Origin: Candidatus Iainarchaeum sp.
GTDB taxonomy: Archaea > Iainarchaeota > Iainarchaeia > Iainarchaeales > UBA10219
NCBI GenBank assembly: GCA_018304425.1
Contig: JAGVWE010000002.1
Location: 124,001 to 188,000, forward strand
Reading direction: 5' to 3'
Length of the DNA: 64,000 nt
Under the pieces are notes generated by a model. It saw nothing but the letters and a program-made list of their open reading frames with translations. It was not told where the DNA came from and did no database searches. Below are positions 58,393 to 64,000 of the stretch, piece after piece (the first letter of the stretch is position 1; each line of letters opens with the position of its first letter). The position numbers were made by a program, and so were the translations under genes.

Positions 58393-60321
58393 TTACTGGG
58401 GGTTGAGGCCCTTCTCGGCCAGGGCCGGTAAAACGCTGGGAATGACGGAGCGCAGCAGCTTCCTGAGGCTGGAAAGCAGTTTGGCCTTGGACTCGGTCTT
58501 CTCAAAGGCGAGCTCCAAGACCTCGGAGAGCGTGGAAACCGGGTGCACCCGGATCTTGGCCAGCTCGGATTTCGGCAGGATGACGTCCTCGAGGTTGGCC
58601 TTGGGCACGATGACTTCCTTGAAGCCGGCCACGATGGCGGCCTGCACCTTGGCCGTTACGCCTCCCACGGGAAGCACTTCGCCGCGCACGCTCAGCGAAC
58701 CCGTCATGGCCAGGCACTGCCTGACCGGGATGTTCTCCAACGCGGAAACCACGGCGGTGGCGACCGAGACACTGGCGCTGTCCCCCTCAACGCCTGAATA
58801 GGTTTGCAGGAACTGGATGTGCAGGTCCTGCATGGAAATGTCTTTGCCGGAAATGCGCTTGATGATGGCGGAAACGTTTTGCACGGCTTCCTTCGCGATG
58901 TCCCCCAGCTTTCCCGTTGCAATCAGCTTGCCTTCCGCGCGCGAGGACGCCGGTGCGACCTCGGCTTCGATGGGCAGCACCAGGCCCGCGTCCCCCTCTC
59001 CCGAAACCGCGAGGCCGTTGACGCGGCCGACCAGCGCGCCCTCTGTGAGGTAGATGCGGTAATCCCTTTTCTCGTCCAGGATCTTGGAAACCATCTGTTG
59101 TTCGAGGGTCCGCGCGGACATCTTGGCCTCGATGACGTCCTGCTCCAAGGCCAGCTTGTGGCCCTTTTCCTTGGCGATGTCGCCGGTAGCGCGCACCAAG
59201 CCCCCGAGGTCACGCAAGCGGAGCGTGAGCTTGTTCTTCCGCCCGGAACGCCTGCGGGCCTCGAACAAAATCAGGTCCGCGGCTTCCCGCGAAAAGTGGG
59301 GGATTTTCCCGTCCTTGCGGACTTCCTGGGCGATGAACTGGTAGATCTTCAGCCGGTTTTCAGGGGTGTCCTCCAGGTCGAGGTTGATGTAGACCTCGTA
59401 CCCGTAGCCGCGGATGCGGCTCCTCAGAGCCGGGTGCACGCGCTGCAGGTCCTCGTAGTTGCCGGCCGCGACCAGGACGAAGTCGCAGGGCACGGGCTCG
59501 GTCCGCGTCATGGCGCCCGAGGACATCTCGCTTTGCCCGGTAATCGGGTACTTCTTTTCCTGCATCGCGGTCAAGAGTTCCTGCTGGGACTTCATGGACA
59601 GCGTCGCAATCTCGTCGATGAAGAGCACGCCGCCCGAGGCACGGTGAATCATGCCGGGCTCCACGCGCAGGTGCGCGGGAGTTCCGAGGCCGCCGCTCTG
59701 CAGGGGATCGTGCCTCACGTCCCCGAGCAGGGCGCCCGCGCGCGCGCCCGTGGCCTCAATGAAGGGCGCGATTTTTTTGCCCGCGTTGTCAATCAAGAGC
59801 CTGGGGGTCGCGGCCCCGGACTTGACGCGCATCTGGGTGCCCAACGCGAAACCGATGAGGAGAAAGCCGCCGAGGATGAGCGTGGCCGCGTACACCACGT
59901 CCGAAATCCATTTCAGGTTCCAAATCACGCTCGTCAAGACGAACCAGGCAAAGGGCAGGAGGAAGCTGAGCAACCGCATGTTGTCTTCCTGGGCCTTGGC
60001 CTCGAGCCTCAACTCGTTCACGATTTTGGCGGCTTCGCCGGCACGCACCATGCGCACCTTGGGGTTGTTGGGGTCCACCTCGTTGGGGTAGACCAGGATG
60101 TCGTGGAGCTGCTGCACGGGCAGCAATTCGGCCATGGCCTGGGCGAGCATGGATTTTCCCGTGCCCGGCAAGCCAACCAAGAGCACGTTCCGCTTCTGGG
60201 CCGCGGCTTTCTTGATGATTTCCCCGGCCTTTTCCTGGCCGATGACCTGGCCGACCAGGGTCCTTGGAACAGGGATTTCGCTGGTGGACTCAAAGGACTC
60301 CAGGACCGACTTGGCTGCCAT
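58393..60321 (-). CDS. lonB: Membrane-bound ATP-dependent protease LonB
   Basis: A 642-residue archaeal LonB. The AAA+ domain has Walker [17 protein letters not shown] (near residue 48) and Walker [15 protein letters not shown] (near 245). Two membrane helices are inserted in it ([36 protein letters not shown], residues 120-170), the mark of LonB. The C-terminal Ser/Lys dyad is in [16 protein letters not shown] and [15 protein letters not shown]. It degrades damaged or regulatory proteins at the membrane. ATG 60321 is used; the longer ORF to 60624 runs into the RNase Z gene. It is divergent from RNase Z. Confidence 0.96.
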   Translation of the reverse strand: MAAKSVLESFESTSEIPVPRTLVGQVIGQEKAGEIIKKAAAQKRNVLLVGLPGTGKSMLAQAMAELLPVQQLHDILVYPNEVDPNNPKVRMVRAGEAAKIVNELRLEAKAQEDNMRLLSFLLPFAWFVLTSVIWNLKWISDVVYAATLILGGFLLIGFALGTQMRVKSGAATPRLLIDNAGKKIAPFIEATGARAGALLGDVRHDPLQSGGLGTPAHLRVEPGMIHRASGGVLFIDEIATLSMKSQQELLTAMQEKKYPITGQSEMSSGAMTRTEPVPCDFVLVAAGNYEDLQRVHPALRSRIRGYGYEVYINLDLEDTPENRLKIYQFIAQEVRKDGKIPHFSREAADLILFEARRRSGRKNKLTLRLRDLGGLVRATGDIAKEKGHKLALEQDVIEAKMSARTLEQQMVSKILDEKRDYRIYLTEGALVGRVNGLAVSGEGDAGLVLPIEAEVAPASSRAEGKLIATGKLGDIAKEAVQNVSAIIKRISGKDISMQDLHIQFLQTYSGVEGDSASVSVATAVVSALENIPVRQCLAMTGSLSVRGEVLPVGGVTAKVQAAIVAGFKEVIVPKANLEDVILPKSELAKIRVHPVSTLSEVLELAFEKTESKAKLLSSLRKLLRSVIPSVLPALAEKGLNPQ

Positions 60322-60379
60322 ACGAGAATGTAGGGGATTAAGGGTTAATAAACGTTCCTCGCCAAAAGTCGTAGGGGGA

Positions 60380-61294
60380 ATGGGCTTGGGTGTCAAACTC
60401 ACTTTTCTGGGAAGCGGGGCCAGCGCGCCCACCAAGGAACGCATGCCCAGTTGCCTGGCCCTGAACTTTGACGGCCAGAACTTCTTGTTCGACTGCGCGG
60501 AGGGCTGCCAACGCCAGATGCTTGTAGCGGGCGTGAGCCAGTTGAAAATCCAGCACGTGTTCATCACGCACCTGCACGCCGACCACGTCCTGGGCCTCCC
60601 GGGCTTCATCGCGACCAACTCCATGCACTTGCGCGATTACCCCTTGTACGTGCATGGGCCCCGGGGGCTGCGGGAACGCCTCTCAGCGCTCATCGAGACC
60701 GGGCTCATGCGCGTCAACTACGAGGTCATCGTCAAGGAAGCCCACGAGGGAACCATCTTGGAGGGCAAGAACTACTCGGTTTCGGCCGTGAAGCTGCGGC
60801 ACGACGTGCCCTGCTATGGCTACGTCTTCCAGGAAAAGGGGAAGGCGGCGGAGTTCCAGCGGGCGTGGGCGGAAAAGCTGGGCATCCCCGAGGGGCCGCT
60901 GTGGCGGAAGCTGTCCGAAGGCGAGACCGTCGAGGTGGAGGGGAAGAAGTTCAAGCCCGAGCAGGTGCTGGACTACTCGAAGGGCCGCAAGGGCAAGAAG
61001 GTTTGTTACATCACGGACACCGAGCCCTGGGAGCCCTACTTCGAGGCCATCCGGGAAGCCGATGTCCTATGCCACGAGGCCACTTTCCTGGACGCGTTGA
61101 AGGGCCGCGCGCGGGAAACCAAGCACTCCACGGCCCGCGAGGCAGGCCTGGTCGCGGAACACGTCAAGGCCAAGGCCCTGTACTTGATTCACTTGAGCGC
61201 GCGGCACAAGGAAACCCAGCAACTCGAGAACGAGGCCCGCATGGAGTTCGCGAACGCGTTCGCGGCGAAAGACCTGGACGAGGTGGAGCTGTGA
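60380..61294 (+). CDS. rnz: tRNA 3' processing endoribonuclease RNase Z
   Basis: A 304-residue short-form RNase Z that trims the 3' trailers of tRNA precursors. The metal motif is [18 protein letters not shown] (near residue 62). Other ligands are in [31 protein letters not shown] and LIHLSARH, all present. The exosite region spans residues 145-195 ([18 protein letters not shown]). ATG 60380 is used. The TGA stop overlaps the next gene's GTG start (GTGA). Length matches the family. Confidence 0.96.
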   Translation: MGLGVKLTFLGSGASAPTKERMPSCLALNFDGQNFLFDCAEGCQRQMLVAGVSQLKIQHVFITHLHADHVLGLPGFIATNSMHLRDYPLYVHGPRGLRERLSALIETGLMRVNYEVIVKEAHEGTILEGKNYSVSAVKLRHDVPCYGYVFQEKGKAAEFQRAWAEKLGIPEGPLWRKLSEGETVEVEGKKFKPEQVLDYSKGRKGKKVCYITDTEPWEPYFEAIREADVLCHEATFLDALKGRARETKHSTAREAGLVAEHVKAKALYLIHLSARHKETQQLENEARMEFANAFAAKDLDEVEL

Positions 61295-61992
61295 ACGCCC
61301 TCGTCCTCGCGGCCGGCAAGGGGGAACGGTTGAAGCCCTTGACCGATAGGGTGCCGAAGGCCATGGTTTCCCTGAACGGCCGGCCCCTGTTGTTCCACGT
61401 CCTCGACCGCCTGGTGGAAGCCGGTTGCGACGAAGCCCACATCGTGGTGGGTTACAAGCAGGAATTGATTCGGGAAACGATTGGCAACGCGCACAAGAGC
61501 CTGCTCGTGTTCTACGTGGAGCAGACGGAGCAGCTCGGCACCGGGCACGCCATCCAGCAAGCGGAGGGAACGGTTTCGGGGGATTTCCTGTGCGTGAACG
61601 CGGACGTGCTCGTCGCGCCCTCGCTGTACCAGGAGGTATGGGGAACCCCGGGGTTTGACGTGGTCATCGCCGCGCACCGCTCGGCTGAGCCCTGGAAGTA
61701 CGGGTGCCTGCGGGTGGAAGGAGACGAAGTGGTGGACGTGGTCGAGAAGCCGCCGAAGGGAAGAGAGCCCGGCAACCTGGTGGGGCTCGGGGTGTACCGG
61801 TTGACCCCAAAAATCTTTGAAGCGCTCAAGAAGGTCGGGAAGAGCCCGCGCGGCGAGTTCGAGGTCACGGACGCCTTCAAGTTGCTGGCCCAAGACGGAA
61901 GGGTGGGCTTCGTTGAATACCAGGGCCCATACTACGACATCGGGAGCCCCGAAGGGCTGAAGGAAGCGGAGAAGGCGCTGAAGGAAAAGTAG
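61291..61992 (+). CDS. Sugar-1-phosphate nucleotidyltransferase
   Basis: A 233-residue single-domain NTP_transferase that would join a sugar-1-phosphate to a nucleoside triphosphate to make an activated sugar. LVLAAGKGERLKPLTDRVPK (residues 4-23) is the signature, and VYPGR-like catalytic residues follow as GTGHAIQQAE and VNADVLV (near 105). EKPPKGREPGN and GPYYDIGSPEGLKEAE complete it. It lacks the C-terminal left-handed beta-helix of GlmU. GTG 61291 overlaps the RNase Z stop, so it is coupled. Sugar unknown. Confidence 0.9.
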   Translation: MNALVLAAGKGERLKPLTDRVPKAMVSLNGRPLLFHVLDRLVEAGCDEAHIVVGYKQELIRETIGNAHKSLLVFYVEQTEQLGTGHAIQQAEGTVSGDFLCVNADVLVAPSLYQEVWGTPGFDVVIAAHRSAEPWKYGCLRVEGDEVVDVVEKPPKGREPGNLVGLGVYRLTPKIFEALKKVGKSPRGEFEVTDAFKLLAQDGRVGFVEYQGPYYDIGSPEGLKEAEKALKEK

Positions 61993-62736
61993 TCAGACCT
62001 TCACGGTCTGGCCGGGCTTCATGATGACGGGCTTGGAGTGGACGACGCTTTTCTCGATGCGGGCCTTGAACTCCGCTGGGTCGGCCTGGATCATGTCAAA
62101 GGTGTTGTAGTGCATGGGAATCGCGTACTTGGGTTTGATGGTCTTCGTGGCCTTGACCGCGTCAATCAAGTCCATGGTGAGGTTGCCGCCGATGGGCAGC
62201 AAGGCGACATCGGCTTTGACCTCGTTGTAAGTGTCCAAGAGCGAGGTGTCGCCGGCGTGGAACACCGAGGAACCGTTGCTGCGGATTAAATAGGCGAGCG
62301 GGTAAAAGGACTGGGGGTAATGGGCTTCCTTGGCCTCGATTTCGAAGCCCTTCAAGCGGAGTTTCTGGTTCATGGCAATCGGCCGGTGCAAAGCGTCATT
62401 GCAGTGGAGTTCGTTCAACACCGAGTCATGCCCGACCACCAGGCAGTTGTCGCGGTTGGCAAAGAATTCAACCGCCTTCTTGTCGAAGTGGTCAAAGCCT
62501 TCCTGGGTCACGAGCAACAAGTCGACCTTTTTCAGGTCCTCTTTCTTGACGGGCGCATTAATGATGCGCTTGAAGGCCGGGTCATCGGTTTGGTTGTGGA
62601 AGTAGGGGTCAATCAAGACATTGCCCACCCCGTTGAAGGCGTTGCCCGCCCCGTTGAAGGACAACAGGAAACTCGAATGGCCTAGGAACTGGACTTTCAA
62701 CGCAAACCCCTCGACTCCACCCGACAGCGGCCGCAT
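61993..62736 (-). CDS. Metallo-beta-lactamase-fold protein (UPF0173-like) with a degraded metal motif
   Basis: A 247-residue MBL-fold protein of the UPF0173 kind. It has VQFLGHSSFLLSF near the start, SVFHAGDTSLLDTYNEVKAD (near 165), LLPIGGNLTMDLIDA and IPMHYNTFDMIQA. The usual THxHxDH motif reads LLVTQEGFDHFDKKA, so two metal-binding His are replaced by Gln and Gly while the final Asp-His and the later His residues remain. It may bind one metal or none. ATG 62736 is used; upstream in-frame sequence is a 7-bp tandem repeat, and a TTG at about 62700 is another possible start. Confidence 0.82.
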   Translation of the reverse strand: MRPLSGGVEGFALKVQFLGHSSFLLSFNGAGNAFNGVGNVLIDPYFHNQTDDPAFKRIINAPVKKEDLKKVDLLLVTQEGFDHFDKKAVEFFANRDNCLVVGHDSVLNELHCNDALHRPIAMNQKLRLKGFEIEAKEAHYPQSFYPLAYLIRSNGSSVFHAGDTSLLDTYNEVKADVALLPIGGNLTMDLIDAVKATKTIKPKYAIPMHYNTFDMIQADPAEFKARIEKSVVHSKPVIMKPGQTVKV

Positions 62737-62771
62737 GCTGCGTGCTGCGGGCTGCGTGCTGCGTGCTGCGG
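62737..62771. repeat. Five-copy 7-bp tandem repeat
   Basis: Units GCTGCGT, GCTGCGG, GCTGCGT, GCTGCGT and GCTGCGG run in series, 35 bp in all, just upstream of the UPF0173-like start at 62736. Reading minus, it would encode Ala/Ser/Arg/Gln/Pro stretches if translation started further upstream. A 7-bp unit does not divide by three, so copy change would shift the frame of any upstream start. Slipped-strand variation is possible. Confidence 0.6.
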
Positions 62772-62937
62772 CACGGGCAACGAAAAGGCGACACCCGCTT
62801 AACCCAATAAAATATAACCCGGGAATCATTTATAACCCAATCGCTTGCCGGACCCGGAAGAAACAAGCCCCGGCCAGTGGTTACTCGTTTACTTGAAACA
62901 ATTAACTATTTATTCTTGTAGCGCCTAATAGTTCCAC

Positions 62938-63720
62938 ATGCACCCGAGGCTGCTGGCACTGGCTTTAACCCTGTGGTTCGCGGTAACCACCCTGGCGTTG
63001 TCGCCGACCAGCATGACCATCGCAATGGACATCGACAAGGATGGCGCGGCCCATGTCGTGGAAACCTATAAGATCCGGTTCGAGAACCGCGAGGAAATCG
63101 AGTTATTCAAGCAGGAAGCCAAGGAAAACGGTTCCAGCCTTATTTCGTGGAAGATCGATGAGCCCTGGTTTTTCCCCCACTTCGGGGATGAACGCAGCAT
63201 TTCGAGGTCCTTCGTGTTCTTCGACGAGGGCTTGAACCAGATTTCCCTGGACTACTTCATTACCGGTCAGTTCGCCACGCTTGTCGAGGACGCGTCCAGG
63301 GAAACCAAGTGGAAGATATCCGACCGCCAGCTGAAGTTCTTCTCCAAGGGCGGCCTACTGGTCGTGCCCGAAAACGTGACCATCCAAATCAACCTCCCGA
63401 CCGGGGCCCTCATTGCCCAGGAACAGTTGTCCTCGAAGGTCAAGCTCGAGGGAACCACGGCCCTCATCAGCGGCATCTCGACGAACTACGTCAACCTCCA
63501 GTACAGCATCCCCAAGCCCATCGCGCCGTTGAACATTTTCAGGGTCTTCGGGGAACTCCTGGGCGCGCACCTCTTCCTGGTGGCTGCCCTGCTCCTGCTC
63601 GGCATCGTCGTGGTCGTCTACAAGCGCGAAAAAATCGTGCAAAGAATCGAGAACTACATCATCGAGCACTCCGAAATAGAGTCCAAGGCAGAAGAAGACG
63701 AGCTCGAACTGGAAGGCTGA
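62938..63720 (+). CDS. Membrane-anchored surface protein
   Basis: A 260-residue protein with a signal peptide (LLALALTLWFAVTTLALS), a beta-rich extracytoplasmic domain of about 180 residues (MTIAMDIDKDGAAHVVETYK, IRFENREEIELFKQ) and one C-terminal membrane helix (HLFLVAALLLLGIVVVVY) followed by an acidic cytoplasmic tail. The early part resembles DUF2207-like extracytoplasmic domains. CTATTTATTC (62906-62915) lies about 28 nt upstream as a TATA box. Function unknown. Confidence 0.65.
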   Translation: MHPRLLALALTLWFAVTTLALSPTSMTIAMDIDKDGAAHVVETYKIRFENREEIELFKQEAKENGSSLISWKIDEPWFFPHFGDERSISRSFVFFDEGLNQISLDYFITGQFATLVEDASRETKWKISDRQLKFFSKGGLLVVPENVTIQINLPTGALIAQEQLSSKVKLEGTTALISGISTNYVNLQYSIPKPIAPLNIFRVFGELLGAHLFLVAALLLLGIVVVVYKREKIVQRIENYIIEHSEIESKAEEDELELEG

Positions 63721-63728
63721 TGGGTGGA

Positions 63729-64000
63729 TTACTGGCCACCCAGTGCCCGCTTCATGCCGGCAGCAATTTTCGCAACCAACGCGAGGAACGCTGGGTCGGC
63801 ACGGTTTCTTGGCCTAGGCAGTGAAACGTCATGGGTTTGAACGATGGAAGCGGGTTTCGGCCCCATCACCAGGATGCGGTCACTCAAATACACGGCTTCT
63901 TCGACGTCATGCGTGACCATGAGGGTCGTGGTGTTTTTTTCCCCAACGAGGCCCAGCAAGTAGTCGTGGAGACGGTGGCGGGTGAGGAAGTCAAGGGAGG
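63729..64000 (-). CDS. ABC transporter ATP-binding protein, C-terminal part (SsuB/TauB type)
   Basis: The frame is open to the window end. It reads LDFLTRHRLHDYLL, then GEKNTTTLMVTHDVEEAVYL and SDRILVMGPKPASIVQT, the H-switch and C-terminal region of nitrate/sulfonate/taurine importer ATPases. Walker A and B would lie beyond 64000. It is convergent with the surface protein gene. The substrate cannot be told from this part. Confidence 0.85.
   Translation of the reverse strand, partial: SLDFLTRHRLHDYLLGLVGEKNTTTLMVTHDVEEAVYLSDRILVMGPKPASIVQTHDVSLPRPRNRADPAFLALVAKIAAGMKRALGGQ

Noticed and set aside
58804-60333. A 509-codon plus-strand ORF
   Set aside because: It is antisense to LonB, whose Walker and Ser/Lys motifs are intact.
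1-64000. tRNA, rRNA or CRISPR
   Set aside because: I looked for T-loop GTTCGA/GTTCAA patterns with matching acceptor stems, for conserved rRNA stretches and for spaced direct repeats. A GGTTCGAG at about 19442 is inside the S-layer gene without cloverleaf partners. None was convincing by eye; tRNAscan would be decisive.

Overview
The window is a gene-dense, GC-rich stretch of archaeal chromosome. Archaeal markers include aRF1, aIF2-alpha, uL16/L10e, Rpo11, the Csl4 exosome subunit, PriS/PriL primase, GINS51, PCNA, Dph2, membrane-anchored LonB, archaeal TruD, a TrmB regulator and an S-layer protein. Many genes have a TATA box about 25-30 nt before the start codon, which fits leaderless transcripts. 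The S-layer type, BofA- and SpoIIM-like membrane proteins, DUF373 and cysteine-rich lipoproteins suggest a DPANN lineage (Diapherotrites/Micrarchaeota-like). That placement is inference. I found no rRNA, tRNA, CRISPR array or insertion sequence.

Layout. 1-3.6 kb: glycosyltransferases, a VapBC-like pair and a mini-operon of small proteins. 3.7-9.4 kb: L10e, a Cys-rich lipoprotein, an apparently frameshifted repeat protein, a TrmB regulator divergent from an amino-acid-binding lipoprotein, and Dph2. 9.4-12.0 kb: three orphan genes, two of them sharing a C-terminal domain and flanking a methyltransferase-like gene. 12-18.4 kb: UMP kinase, aRF1 interrupted by an intein, TruD, a GPT/Alg7-type phosphosugar transferase and a flippase-like protein. 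18.4-22.1 kb: the S-layer gene with a terminator and a leader hairpin. 22.1-29.2 kb: winged-helix regulator, BofA-like protein, endonuclease Q, a second Cys-rich lipoprotein, and the PriS-GINS51-aIF2alpha-PAC2 cluster. 29.2-35.7 kb: TPR membrane protein, Ca2+-type P-ATPase, a frameshifted orphan and a small OB-fold protein. 35.8-47.3 kb: a 1583-residue secreted gingipain/caspase-like peptidase, PCNA1-PriL, RpiB, and three secreted proteins including a double thioredoxin-fold protein without CxxC and a protein with eight 4-Cys repeats. 47.3-58.3 kb: LemA-HtpX, CBS protein, DMT transporter, PCNA2, Csl4-Rpo11-signal peptidase, SpoIIM-like, SPFH, DUF373, a thioredoxin-like protein and a processive GT2. 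58.4-64 kb: LonB, RNase Z-nucleotidyltransferase, a metallo-beta-lactamase-fold protein with a degraded metal motif, a membrane-anchored surface protein and the end of an ABC ATPase gene.

Three themes stand out: replication and repair (PriS, PriL, GINS51, two PCNAs, an OB-fold protein, EndoQ), cell-surface biogenesis (S-layer, glycosyltransferases, signal peptidase, secreted Cys-rich proteins, large peptidase), and membrane proteostasis (LonB, HtpX, SPFH, BofA, SpoIIM). The most striking single observation is a 144-residue mini-intein placed directly after the catalytic GGQ of the only release factor gene in view. Splicing would therefore be needed to make a functional translation termination factor.
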